NCBI RefSeq assembly: GCF_000002425.4
Contig: NC_037264.1
Location: forward strand, 13,981,262-14,045,261
DNA: 64,000 nucleotides
Reading direction: 5' to 3'
From: Physcomitrium patens
Lineage: Eukaryota > Streptophyta > Bryopsida > Funariales > Funariaceae
The notes beneath the pieces were generated by a model, which worked only from the letters and a program-made list of their open reading frames with translations, did no database searches and was not told the DNA's origin. Every line of letters begins with the position of its first letter. Positions within the stretch are counted from its first letter, which is position 1. The translations under genes were made by a program, and so were the position numbers. Below are positions 46,205 to 57,435 of the stretch, one piece after another.

Positions 46205-47702
46205 CATATTACATGTATTCTTGCTTAAAAATGTATTAGGCACTTAATTGTAGAAGATAAATAAAATGCAATAACAATTCTACCAAGTCTAATAGAGCCT
46301 TAAATAAAATTCAAGTAATTCCTAATAAATCCAATCAAATCTTATCTTATTGAAATAAACTTAAAAGAAGTTACAAAAGAAATACAAAGAATCCTAGAAA
46401 GATATTAAAAATAAAAATCCTAATGTAATGCTAATTAAAATTCTAATTGAATCTTAATCAAATCCTAAGTTAAATCTTAATTGAAATTCTAATTAAATCT
46501 TCAAATTCTAGGTCAAACCTTAATGAAATCCTAATAAAATCCTAAATCCTAGAAAGATCCTAAAGAAGTTCTAAATCAAATCTTAAGAAAATCCTAATCC
46601 TAATCAAATCCTAATCAAATCTTAATCAAATCTTACATCATAAATAAATTCTTAACAAACCTTAAAATAAAATAGAACCTCAACAACTAATAATCAAATC
46701 ATTAATATCAATTCAAAATCTGCATACTTCTTAATGTCTTAATTAGGAACAAGTACAAGAAAGATGAAATCAATTATACTTACCAAGTGAGAGAAATGCA
46801 AAATTATCTAATCAAGGTTGGATGGCCTCTTACTTCAATCTGAATACTAAACTTCTAAGATCAATATTTCCTTCTTAAACCATTGAATTTCTCTTAAATT
46901 TTACTTCAATATTGAAAATCAAGTCTAATATCCATACAAAAAAAAATTCACTTCAATCCAATTGACAAATTACTGAAGAACTTAGAAACACTCACTAACC
47001 CTCAAACTCTAATTTTTTAGACCTCAACCTACAAAAACCTTCTTACACTTCAATCTAACTATTTGATTGACCTCAAAATTTGCATACACATTAATAACTA
47101 GCACACCAATACACTACCAAACTTTTATTTATATAAACATCATAAAACTTAAGTAACCGTCAAATTTGTGAACATATTTTTATTTCTCAAATCCTAATTC
47201 CACCAAGAACATTATCAACTTTGAAAATCCCTCAAAATCTCAATATTGACTCAAATAATATAAAACTAATGCCTAAAAATCTCTCTTCAAGTCTATTCTC
47301 AAATGACACTTTTTAATCTATAAAAAAATTCTGGAATTACTATAGGTATGTGGTTTTATATCTCAAGGTCTGATTTTAACCTAGGTTGACAACTGGTCCT
47401 CTTTAGGTATCAATTCTTGGCTTCTTGAGGTTAATTTTGCAAAATTTTACTCTTAAATCCCTCCTGTATAAGCTTATAATAATTAGTTTTCCAATTTTCT
47501 TTGTTTTTCCTTATTTATGGCCCTACAAAGTAAGTAGAAGCCTATTTTACAAAAAAGCAGCATTAGCACCTTTTAAATTTACTATCTTTCCAACTATTAT
47601 CTATATTTCTAAGTTAAATAACTATAATATTTTAAAATGATATCTTCTTTAATATAATATTTTCTTCTTTCTTTCATTCATTAGCAATATTACATCATGA
47701 TA
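46205..47702 (-). repeat. Element F right LTR (5' LTR, type Z)
   Basis: About 1.5 kb, starting TTTCATATTACATG and ending ACATCATGATA on the plus strand. Longer than the E LTRs by an A-rich tract of degenerate AATCCTAATC units at about 46310-46640. The other half aligns well with the E and left F LTRs. Confidence 0.75.
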
Positions 47703-47769
47703 GTGTATTCATATGTATTCAATTTCCTTCTACTGGAGGTTTATTTTATATAACATGTAACATTATTTT

Positions 47770-48075
47770 TTATTTTTTTATCTATCATCCTTCTAAAATA
47801 TTCTTAAAAAGCTGTCTCCAACATGGTTGCCAAAATATTACATTGAGTTCATCATAGCTTCAAAGAATTGAAGCTTCAAAGATTAAACACCAGTAAAATC
47901 TTAGATGAATCTCTAGTAATTCTAATATTAGTTCTTATTGGTGTACTATGCAATTTAAGTGCTTTCCTTCTCTTTTATCTCCATACCATCATACTTCACA
48001 AGATCAACATGCAGTGAGATTGGAATAAGATAGTCTTTACTACAATTAAGGATATCATAGATCTATATAGCATGA
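47770..48075. repeat. Repeat R, copy 2, left part
   Basis: Aligns with 8340-8660 and continues at 59909 beyond composite element D. The last four bases (48072-48075, ATGA) are the left target duplication of D. Confidence 0.7.
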
Positions 48076-49384
48076 TGTCGTATTACGTGTTGTCTTGTTC
48101 GGGAATACACTAGGTATCTGGCTAAGGAAGGTATAGTTGCTTTTACAAATAACAAAGAAACCCTAATAGATTTTATCCATGTATGAAGAATATAATTGAA
48201 ATACCAATTTCCAAGTATTTAAAAACACTCCTCATAGTCATTTTAACCATACAATATTCCAATTGCTTTATTTCTTTTATAATTAAGTTGTTTTTGTTTT
48301 TCTTAACAAGCCCTAACCCTAGCTAGTGAGCTTTGACAAGCTGTAACTTTTGATCCAACCGTCCACTTAGTGTGAAATTTTGCACCCAAATACCAGTATA
48401 AGCCTTCTATATGCTCAGAAAATTTCAGCCCAATCCAACTTACAGATTGCAAGAAAACGCCCAAAAACCGCACTGATGACACTCGGCCGCAACCTTGAAA
48501 TTTGATGTAGAAACTCCAGAAGTGATTTCTCCTTTGTCAACCGTTAACTCCAGCTCAAAATTGAATAGCCACTTGATCTCCAAATCTTCTATTACCAAGC
48601 CAAAAATTACGTCGATCCAACTAGTAGATCTTCAAATATCACAGAAACCCTATCCAATCCTATCCAACCCTTTGTACTAAAACCCAGATATCTCTTGATT
48701 GCATCGTTAGATTAACACAAATTTTTGTATACACTTAGCACACCCAACTATCCAGACAATACCAAATTTTGACCGATAGATGCTACACGACTTGCACAAA
48801 CCGATTGAGAATGCAAACCATCAATGTTTTATATAAAATCCGAAACACCAAAATAAACACTGACTTTGAGCAGCGATTGCTCTCCCCTCACAAATCCTAA
48901 TGAAACCAAAATAGTGACCTTGAAAAGAGCTTGAAGCTAGCTCTTCGATCCAAAAACCCGATCTAAAAAAACCCCCCGTATTTTGCCCTAGGCGGCCGTT
49001 TTAGTAGCCGGAGGTCGGATTTCGACCCTGTCTCATATCCGGCCGACCCCCGGATATCAATCTAATCTATCCTAGTGGTTTTATAGCCCGATCCTACCCT
49101 GAACTTAACCCTAGTATCAACCATGCTAATAAATTATCCTTTTTATCCTTTTTTTACCATTTTATGGCCTTTCTAAGGCAATAAAAAAGTTACTACAGCC
49201 TAGAAGGTAAAATTACTATCTAGTTTTTATCTACTAGCTATTAAGTGAAGAAAATAGGATTAGAGGCTTTTATAAAAGCCTTGTAAAATATATTGAATGC
49301 TTGTTGAACCATGATAATAGAATATTAATTAAAATATTATTTTTTTGTCATATTTTTACCATATAGTCGTGTCACAACACGACA
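48076..49384 (-). repeat. Composite element left X LTR (3' LTR)
   Basis: 1309 bp, TGTCGTATTACGTG to CACAACACGACA on the plus strand. Almost identical to 58596-59904. The 61-codon open frame inside is shared by both copies only because the LTRs are alike. Confidence 0.95.
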
Positions 49385-49397
49385 TCCACCCCCTCTT
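49385..49397 (-). other. D1 polypurine tract
   Basis: The minus strand reads AAGAGGGGGTGGA directly before the X LTR. Nearly identical to the D2 tract at 52614-52626. Confidence 0.85.
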
Positions 49398-49439
49398 AAC
49401 CTACACATCCTCCGGTATGTGCCAAATTTAGTACACCAT

Positions 49440-51065
49440 TATTCTTTATCCAATACCAAAAATCCATGTATCCATCTTGTACAAGTAAATTGGAAGCATC
49501 CAACTTTATACATGACCAAACCATTGGCGAGGTACAAATTTTGAAATGGAAAGATTTAATTGAAACTTCTTCCATATGGCCACATACATCTTGCTTGCAT
49601 CTTTTTTCTTATTCCTTTGATTCCATGCTTGATTTAAGACGTCCATATAATCCTTAAATCCATTGTCCATGTCTTTATATTTGAAGATTTTTAGATTTTC
49701 AACCTTTGAATTCCACACTTCATGATGAATCTTTTTCTTATCAAAATCCAATTGTGCCCCCAATACATGTGCATTATCCATGTAACCTTGATCTTGGTCC
49801 AAAAGATTAGTACTCACAATTAATTTGATTAAAGCCATTGATTTAGTACCTTTACCTTTGATTCTATAATCTTCTTTCGCCACATTATCTTGTGAAATAT
49901 CTATCATTTCTTCTTGAATGCATCTTTATGAAACATCATAACCTTGTGTTATCTCAATATGTTGTATTACTTCATAATATTGAAAAATTTCATAGCCTTG
50001 TGAAACCTCATGTTCTTGAAAGATCTTGCAACTTTCACTATAATCTTTTTTACCACCATGAGATGTTCCATCCAAATTGCCATCATCCACTTGCATAAAC
50101 ATATTCAATGTAGAATAGCCATAATTTTCATCCTTATTGTCATTAATTTCTAAATCCTTGAGTTCCATATTGCCTTCAATTTTTTTGATATTTTGACCTT
50201 CCATAGTAATAATTTGATCAAAGTCTTTGTTCTTTCCTTCACCATCCTTGATAAAAGATCCACTTTCTTTCATTTGCAAAAAATTGGCTCCTCCTTTGAA
50301 GTCCTCCAGTTGCTGTTCCATTTCTCTTTTTTCAAGATTAATCCCTTGTATTGATAAAGATGATATAGAAGCCAAAGTAGAAGATTTCTTAGACCATACT
50401 CCAACTCCTTTAGCTTGTGCTCTTTGTTGCTTTGCTAAAAGAATTGTTGCTTCTTTCAACTCTTCCCAATTGTTAGTACAACCATTCTCCGTAGACTCAT
50501 CTGCAAGAAGTATAAAAAGTTAGTCTCCCATGGCATCATCAAGACCATTTAAAAATAATTCTATTTTTATAGCATCCAATGACTGTCTCTCTGAGGATGA
50601 CAGTTGATAAAACCTCTTTTCAAATTCTTTCAAGAATTCATAAAGATCCATATGCGTGCCTGGTTGTAATTCTATCCAATCCAAAAAATGTCGCTTGGTA
50701 ATCTTATCCTCATTTGCATCAATAAATTCTTTCTTCAAAAGTTCTTGAAATTTTGACCATGTCTCCACACCCCTTTCAAGTAATTTCTTCACCTTTTTAT
50801 GAATCCCAGGTTCAATAGCCAAATAAAAGCTTGAAATCATCTGTGCCTCAGAGTTTTGGCATGTCTCCATCTCACATGTATAAACTTGTAAAAACTTAGT
50901 GATGTTGCATCCGTTAAACCTCCCAAATTTGTTGAAAATTCCTTGTAATGCCTTTGTGATATCCCTTTCAATTGCTTGTATCTTTTGTTGTTCTTCCATA
51001 AATATACAAAAAGCCTCAAAAAACTCTTTAATATTTGGTCCATCCAAAGTATTCAACCTATCCAA
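49440..51065 (-). pseudogene. D1 gag-only polyprotein with an unrecognised C-terminal half
   Basis: Starts MDRLNTLDGPNIKEFFEAF at 51065 and stays in one frame to about 49440, about 540 codons, with in-frame TAA codons at 50520, 49926 and 49506, at least two of which fit CAA. Residues about 1-200 match the D2 gag capsid (FEAF.IFMEEQQ, KITKRHFLDWIELQPGTHMDLYEFLKEFEKRF, ELFLNGLDD). There is no CCHC knuckle, protease, RT or integrase. The rest is hydrophilic and acidic (EIFQYYEVIQHIEITQGYDVS, then GAQLDFDKKKIHHEVWNSK, ending FVPRQWFGHV) and I do not recognise it. This resembles the TR-GAG or LARD type of non-autonomous element, which uses the enzymes of a partner. Confidence 0.75.
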
Positions 51066-51335
51066 AGACTACATTGAAATATCTTCCATTTTCTTCCACA
51101 ATGTTAAAAAAATATCCCTTGAAATGCTCCAATAAATAACTTATGATACGTCAAAATGCCCCAAGATGTCTATAAGCTATAATATACTCCATAATAATCC
51201 AAATATCACCATTGCTTTTCAAAATATCCTCCAAAGCTCCAAGTCTTCCAAAAACTCTAAAATCAACCTTGTCATCTTGCACCATCAATCCAAATAACCA
51301 CATACAAAATCCAATACCTTCCACTCCAAATGTTC

Positions 51336-51354
51336 ACATTGGATTCACCACTTT
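51336..51354 (-). other. D1 primer-binding site
   Basis: The minus strand reads AAAG, then TGGTGAATCCAATG, starting four bases from the Y LTR. The first ten bases equal those of the D2 site and then diverge. Confidence 0.7.
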
Positions 51355-52613
51355 TATCGTATTACGTGCTTTCCTGCTCGAGAACGTGCCAGGCGTCTAG
51401 CTGTAGAAGGTAGTATGAAGATTCGCTAATATTCAAACAGTCTATCGGTTTTTGACTGTTGGAATATAAACAACTGCAAGAATACACCGTAAATCTATAC
51501 GGATGTCCTTTGACTGCTCACCAAAACCCTTTTTGTCCCAGCCGGTAGGTCTCTAGACATTACAGAGAACCTCGAACAATCCAAACTGCTAATCTTCGAT
51601 ACCGCTTTATACTCACGATCTTGTATCCATTAACTGTCTCGTTAGATTAACCCAATAAATTTAATTCACTCCGCATACTCAATCCTACAGACACCCTTTT
51701 AATTCTTCATCACAGACGTAACTCGATTTCACAAAACAGTCAAGAGTAATCAAACCCACTTCATTAAAAATCCCGATTCACCATTACAACACTGACTTCA
51801 GCAACGATTATCTCAGTCTTCCCAAAATCCTATGAAGAAAAAAAAACCCAATTCTCTGTTTTTTTTCCCCGCTCCGAAGCATGAAGCTAGCCCTCCGATC
51901 CCTCTAAAAAAACTCTCCTCTCTCTCCTCTCATTTCTTAACCTTAATTCTGAATTTTTTCAATCTTCCGTCTTAGATCCAAAATTGGCTTCCGTCGTCAG
52001 AGCTTGGATCCAAAATTGGCTCTCGTCGTCAGAGCTTTCTCCTCCGTTTTTACCTTTAAGAGATCTTTTTACCAAAAGGACGTTCTCGGAATGGCACAAA
52101 TGACGGAACAGCCTGAAACGGAATCGGAGCCTCGTAATCAGGACCACATTGAGTCGCCTGACCAATTCAAGTCTCATATTGGATAAGAGTCTAGTAGTAA
52201 GACCCGGATGTTCCCGTAATTGGATCAAATTGGTCCTTCACGTCAGATTGGCTGAGGCCCGTAGTAAGACCTGGATTTTCCCGTAATTAGACTGCATTGG
52301 ATTGCCCGGCCAATTCAGGTCTCATATTGGGTAAGAGGACCCGGATTGGATTCTTGAAATTGGATCCAATTGGCTCTTCGAACCAGGCTCACCTCTCGTG
52401 TGAATTGGTCCTTTCTCTTCCTGCTGACTCCCGTTATTGGAATCGAATGGAGCATTTCAGTATGCCACGGCTGACTGTAACGGGGTGACTGAACCTGGCC
52501 ACTCAGTATTTGCACTGGAGTTGATCGTTGCTCCCAATATTCGAGGTAATTGAACATTAATAAAAGTCCCCTTTCTTTATATTTTCATGGTATACTTGTG
52601 TTACAATACGACA
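51355..52613 (-). repeat. Internal Y LTR of the composite element
   Basis: 1259 bp from TATCGTATTACGTGC (TG changed to TA) to AATACGACA. Closely related to the solo LTRs at 21495-22735 and 25186-26527. It shares only its ends and general layout with the X LTRs. No target duplication surrounds it, because it is joined to internal element sequence on both sides. Confidence 0.92.
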
Positions 52614-52626
52614 TCCACCCCCTCTG
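52614..52626 (-). other. D2 polypurine tract
   Basis: The minus strand reads CAGAGGGGGTGGA immediately before the Y LTR. Confidence 0.85.
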
Positions 52627-52675
52627 AACCTGTGCATCCTCCGGTATGCATCAATTTACCCAATTGCTGTTTGAT

Positions 52676-53911
52676 TTAGAATATATTCTTTACGTCTTTG
52701 TCCAATTCGTCTTCGTCACCTTCATTATCCAAATCACTTTCATCTTCTTGCTGCGGAATCTCTATACCTTCATTAAGGTCTTCCATATTCATCTCCGCGT
52801 GTCTTCGTTTAAATATTTTTACTCGCTTCCATGCAATTGATATTTTCAATTTTGTACCATCTAACTCCCGTAATGAGTAAGTCGCATTATCATGAACAGT
52901 TGTTACTACATATGGTCCAAACCAACGTTTTGAAAATTTCCGCAAAGTACTATGTTGATTATCCAGACTATTGTCATAAACAAGTACCCAATCACATTCC
53001 TCGATTGCTTTAGATGTCAATCGATGTTGCTTATCGAATCGTGCCTTGTTTTGTAACCTTGCTCTTTTTAACCTTTCCAATGCTATCTGCACATCTTCTG
53101 ATCTTTGCTCCAATTGTCGAATCCTAATAGCCAGAAGTTCTTCTCTTGTCAATCCATCTTCCCATGGTAGCATACTCCAAGTAAGTACCTTTTCTTCAAT
53201 CAGCATAATTGGTTTTCGACCTGTCATAAGTTCTACTGGCATATATCCTGTCACCGAACTATGTGTTGTTCGATCAGCCCATAATGCAAATGACAAAAGC
53301 CGTGGCCACTCTTTAACTTTTCCATTACAAGCTTTAACTAATGCTTTCACAATCAGTGGGTGACCACGTTCGCTTTTTGCATTCCCTTCCGGATTATAAG
53401 CAGTAGTCAGTGATAGTTTAACTCCACATCTTTCAAAGAACTTGCGAGCTTCTTGTGCATTTAATTCTCCATGATCTGCAGTGATTTTTCCTATGCATCC
53501 GTAGCGGCAAATGACATCTTCAAGCAAAAACCTAAAAATCCCCTCTGTAGATTTTGTCGTCAATGTTCTTCCTTCTACTTGATTTGATAAATCTTCACGA
53601 GCTAAAACCAAATATCTCATCTGCCATAACCCAACTGGCATAATAACCAAATCAACAACTTATTTAAAATGAATAGCCAGAGGATACGTAAGATGAAGAC
53701 CATCTCGATGTCGGATATTAGAATACGATTGACAGATTTCACATGACTCTACAAATGAGAGCACATCTCGATACATATTTTTCCACCAATATCGTTCCTT
53801 GAGTTTAACAAAAGTAGCCCAGATTCCTCTATGCCCTACCCATAAACTATCATGAAACTCCTTTAATAATTTTAGTTTTTCTTCCTTTTTGCCTATCACT
53901 CGTTGTGGCAT
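52676..53911 (-). pseudogene. D2 integrase
   Basis: The zinc finger is HDSLWVGH and later CEIC (H2C2). The core has VVDLVIMPVGLWQMRYLVLARED, KITADHGELNAQEARKFF and AYNPEGNAKSERGH, giving D, D and E, with 34 residues between the last two. A GPY/F-type module RWFGPYVVTTVHDNATYSL follows, then a strongly acidic tail (EDESDLDNEGDEDELDKD). There is no chromodomain. One TAA at 53660-53662 splits the open frame between the zinc finger and the core, inside AIHFK, stop, VVDLV. Otherwise 324 codons are intact. It is continuous in frame with RNase H. Confidence 0.92.
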
Positions 53912-54478
53912 CCCAATTCTTTTCTTCGGTCTCTTCCATAAGAATCCATCTCAAAGCAAAAATCCATATGCTTTTTTTCTTATTTGTTTGAATTTTTCTG
54001 TAGACCAATTTCCCTGCTTAGTCAAGGTATTCAAGTAATGACCAATATCCAATAATTCTCCTTCATAAGATTCTTTAAGAAATAGCTTGTCTTCCCTGTT
54101 GAGATTTGATATTGAATAGAATTTCAATCCGACGTCATCAATGTCTTCAACCATTTCGTCCTCCCTCTCGTATCTTGCTCGAGATAGCATGTCTGCTACT
54201 AAATTGTCCTTCCCAGTAACATGCTTAAATTCCGGATTTAGTGACTTAATATAAGCAATCCATCTCAACATTGCAATATCTGGCATTGAATAGTTAGTAA
54301 TCATTCCAAGCAATGGCAAGCAATCTGTTTCAATTACTACTACTGCCCCAATCAAATAGTCCTTTTCAGCTTTCATAGCCGAAACAACTCCCCAAAGTTT
54401 TCTTTTGGCTTGCAAATATGCACGCTGACGAATACTTAAAACTTTAGCCCCAAATCGAACTGCAAATCTATTCTCATT
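53912..54478 (-). pseudogene. D2 RNase H and linker
   Basis: NRFAVRFGAKVLSIRQRAYLQAKRK is followed by LWGVVSAMKAEKDYLIG, VVVIETDCLPLLGM, LRWIAYIKSLNPEFKHVTGKD and ADMLSRARYE. Catalytic Asp residues are in TVDAS (upstream), ETDCLP and ADMLSR. The usual Glu in KRELWG is Lys here (KRKLWG), which fits a G-to-A change and would inactivate the enzyme. TGA at 54479-54481 and at 53951-53953 both fit CGA. Confidence 0.88.
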
Positions 54479-55087
54479 TCAATCATCTTGACCCACAGCC
54501 CATCCAATGGCAATTGGACTAGCGTCCACAGTAAGAATCACTGGTCTATTGCACTTATAATCAACCTTCCTCAATATTGGAGGTGACATCAATAATTTCT
54601 TCAATCTTTGCATTGCCTGAATATGCCTTTCTTTCCATTTAAATCGGTAGCCCTTGCGTAACAGTTCATATAATGGATCCACTATGTGAGCATAATGAGG
54701 GATCCAGATTTGATAAAATACACATGCACCTAAAAACCTGCGAACCTCTGTTAAAGAATCACAATCCTCTTTCATCCTTCCAATTGCATCAATTTTAGTC
54801 GGATTTGGTTTTCTTCCGTAAGATCCATATAAATGTCCAACAATCACAACCTCTCGTACTCCAACTACGGACTTCATACCCGATAATGTAAGATGAACTT
54901 CTCCAAGCCGAGTTAAAATCTTTTCACAATCTTGTATATGATCAACAACATATTTGCGACACCCCCTCGTATCTAAAGTTTCATCCTTGTCTCCTTCTCT
55001 GCACCCTTTTATAGGAACATCATCCAGAAAAGGCATAGTCTTTTCTGGAATAAAATCTCTCAATACCTTATTCATCCCATTCATCAT
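54479..55087 (-). pseudogene. D2 RT palm, thumb and connection, start of RNase H
   Basis: MMNGMNKVLRDFIPEKTMPFLDDVPIKG has the active site F-L-D-D (55019-55030) instead of the usual Y-x-D-D. There follow GCRKYVVDHIQDCEKILTRL, LTLSGMKSVVGVREVVIVGH, TEVRRFLGACVFYQIWIPHY and VILTVDASPIAIGWAVGQDD. The TLSG.K, EVVIVGH, EVRRFLGAC and WI..YA pattern recalls a gypsy lineage I know chiefly from fungi. Upstream, TAA at 55107-55109 fits CAA in LPQGATNSV. Confidence 0.9.
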
Positions 55088-56151
55088 ATACGCAACTGAG
55101 TTGGTCGCGCCTTAAGGAAGAGTGCACATTCTAACCAATCCAAGTGGTGTCCTCATTGTTTTCATATCTCTACTTCCTTCGGCAAGTTGAAATTGATCAT
55201 AACCTGAATACAAGTCACCCATTGAATAGATCACCCTTCCAGCAAACGCCTCAGCAAATTCATCCACAATAGGTCCAATTCCTGCATTCTTGACAGTTAC
55301 TGCATTCACAGGTTGCATATCTTGAATAAACCGTAGTGACCCATTCTTCTTAGGTACCGTAAACCATCGACTAGAATACGGCACAAACGAGGGTTCCAAT
55401 ATTTTTATTTTTATCTTTTCTTTTAATAGTTCAACCAATTTAGATAAATATACCCTCGGTACTGAAATCGGTCTTAGATTCCAAGGTACATGCGGTACAG
55501 TGAAGATAACCATAGGTGTTATAATATTTGGATCCACACACCCAATTTCATGAGATTCGAAAGCAAACGATCCACCTTGTTTAGCCAACATCTTTTTGAA
55601 GCAAGTAATTTCCTCCGGCAATAAAGAACCATCAGAACCAATCTTCAATTCTTCAAAAGTCACTTTAGTAAACTGATGTCCAATACTCATTGGATGTCTT
55701 AAACTTGCTTCTTTTGATGCTTCTCCCATTTGTTCTTTAGAATCTTCTGGCAATGGTCCGGCAACAGGCTTTACCTTCTTATCTGTCATTTTATATCTCG
55801 TCTCTACAGTGACTTCTGGTGCTTGAAAAGATTCAAATATGGTATAAACCTCTCTTGAATGAATCTCAACAATCTTATCATTATTCCCTAACCCAATACA
55901 TGTAATCAATTCCAATGAATCTTCCAGTCCATTTTCTTCATAAACACCTAAAATCCTCTCATCATCTTGTAATGTACCTAACTTGCGTAATTCTCTTTCA
56001 ATATTATATAATCTTTTTTTTTCTTTTCTTTTAAAATCATCAACTTTCTTATACATAATATTTCCATTCTCCAATATACCAATAAAACTCGCATCAAAAG
56101 CACCTTCATCTCGCGAGAGTACTTCCTCTTTTGTACCTCCATAATCTCGCT
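55088..56151 (-). pseudogene. D2 pre-RT linker and RT fingers
   Basis: Opens in the -1 frame relative to the protease (TVKRDYGGTKEEVLSRDEG, then ASFIGILENGNIMYKK). A 320-codon piece follows, with FTVPHVPWNLRPISVPRVYLSKLVELLKEK, FVPYSSRWFTVPKKNGSLRFI, then IYSMGDLYSGYDQFQLAEGS (first catalytic Asp) and MRTPLGLVRMCTLP. The long linker before RT (about 180 residues, with lysine- and glutamate-rich stretches) is a family feature also seen in element E. Confidence 0.9.
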
Positions 56152-56640
56152 TTACAGTGGTATCTGTCCATAATCCTTAAATCCTTCAACAATCTTTGGC
56201 AATGGTTTCTCCCTCAACCTATCTCGATTCTGTTCATGGTTAGGAGGTACTGTTAGAAATTGTACAGCTTTCCTCCCATCCTCGCTACGTACCCTTACAT
56301 AAGCAGAACCATCGTCAAGTACTTTTGTTTCCATCCATGTTGCCGTAATATAAGATTTTCCTAAAATCAACGGATAAGACGTTGTATCTTGAACAAAGAA
56401 ATGTTGCTCCATCGCAACATCCCCAATCCAAATTTTGACATCTGGAGAAGCTCCATATAATTCGCCCCATGTGTTATTAGCTGCTCGTATTGTCCATCCA
56501 TGTTCCATATCAATTGGCCATTTTTGCTTCTTATAAAGATCTTTAGATATGAGATTTATTTCAGAACCATGGTCGATTAAAGCAACAATTGGTTCTTCTA
56601 TATCTCCTACTTTCACCAATACCTCAGTAGTTGCCTTTGT
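56152..56640 (-). pseudogene. D2 aspartic protease
   Basis: TKATTEVLVKVGDIEEPIVALIDHGSEINLISKDLYKK is a retropepsin loop with D-H-G where D-S/T-G is usual. Then come RAANNTWGELYGASPDVKIWIGDV, QHFFVQDTTSYPLILGKSYI and TKVLDDGSAYVRVRSEDGRKAV. It ends GQIPL and TAA (56152-56154); element E ends KPL and TAA at the same aligned place. The first stop before it, TAG at 56641-56643, fits TGG in HWTKATTEVL. It is in frame with gag. Confidence 0.9.
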
Positions 56641-57435
56641 CTAATGCTTTCGAGTATAATGGCTCAAAGCTTCCATTTCCTTATCACTATAATCTTCAAA
56701 ACGTACTCGTTGATTATACCCATTCTTTTCATTTGTTGGTTGCTTGTAACCAATATCAACCTCTTCTTCATCTTTATATATTCTTGCATCAATAGCATGA
56801 CTCATTCCAGTTTCGCCCATTAATTGCCTTTTTCGCTTAATGATGTCAATGATAACATCATGAAACTCCTTCTTTGCAATTCCCAAGACTTCTTTCAATG
56901 TGAATTCCACCTTAGCGTTTAATATACGTTCTTCCAACACCCCTTTCAAATTTGTTGCCGCTTCAATGTCAGAAAGTAGCTTATAAGCAATTGATTTACT
57001 CTTATCTTTTGTATCCTTTGTTTTTTCTCTCAATGATGCTGAGGTATCCTTTACAGGCAATTCTTGTGAAGCTGCCTCCCGAGCCTTGTCTCCTCAAGTT
57101 TGCCTCTTAGAAGAATTTCCTTCTCTAGTATCATCAAAATTTCCTCGTCTCTTTTCTTCCATCAAAGCTTCATGTTGGCTCTTAGCAATATATGCATGAA
57201 CTGAAAGAGACTCAACAGGATCCTCCCAACCTGTTCTACCTCGTATTGTAGCTGCAATCCTCAATAATGCTTCTCGAGGTAATATCCCTTCTTGCATTGT
57301 AGAAACGGCAGAAGCCCAAAACTCACTAGTTTCCATACTTCCACCAAGGTCATCATCTACTCTAGCACCATAACTTGCACTTTCTCGTGCTGCTGTTTCA
57401 TGCTCTTTTAAGTAATCTTGAACCAATGCTCTCAT
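56641..57435 (-). pseudogene. D2 gag-protease spacer, unknown function
   Basis: Two open pieces (57435-57094 and 57060-56641) in the gag frame are separated only by TGA 57094-57096, which fits CGA. Segments are MRALVQDYLKEHETAA, SEFWASAVSTMQEGILPREALLRIAA, then FTLKEVLGIAKKEFHDVIIDIIKRKRQ. I recognise no domain. The KEVLGIAKKEFHDVIIDIIKRKR stretch resembles the segment that precedes the protease in some fungal retroelements (LRDLLAISP-like). Length is about 265 codons. Confidence 0.7.

Larger units (their letters stand above)
38853..47702 (-). mobile_element. Element F: decayed non-chromodomain Ty3/gypsy element with type Z LTRs
   Basis: Inverted Z-type LTRs at 38853-39950 and 46205-47702 enclose, on the minus strand, gag, PR, RT, RNase H and integrase relics in order. 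The flanks GTGG (38849-38852) and GTGT (47703-47706) agree at three of four bases. The pol sequence is of a different lineage from E and D2 (FYLDASN RNase H, NGHVKSTNKTL integrase), close to plant gypsy groups lacking a chromodomain. No clear primer site or polypurine tract is left, so independent origin of the LTRs and the internal part cannot be excluded. Confidence 0.65.

Noticed and set aside
48495-48680. A 61-codon frame present twice (also at 59015-59200)
   Set aside because: Both lie in the near-identical X LTRs, so the duplication reflects the LTR pair, not a gene family.
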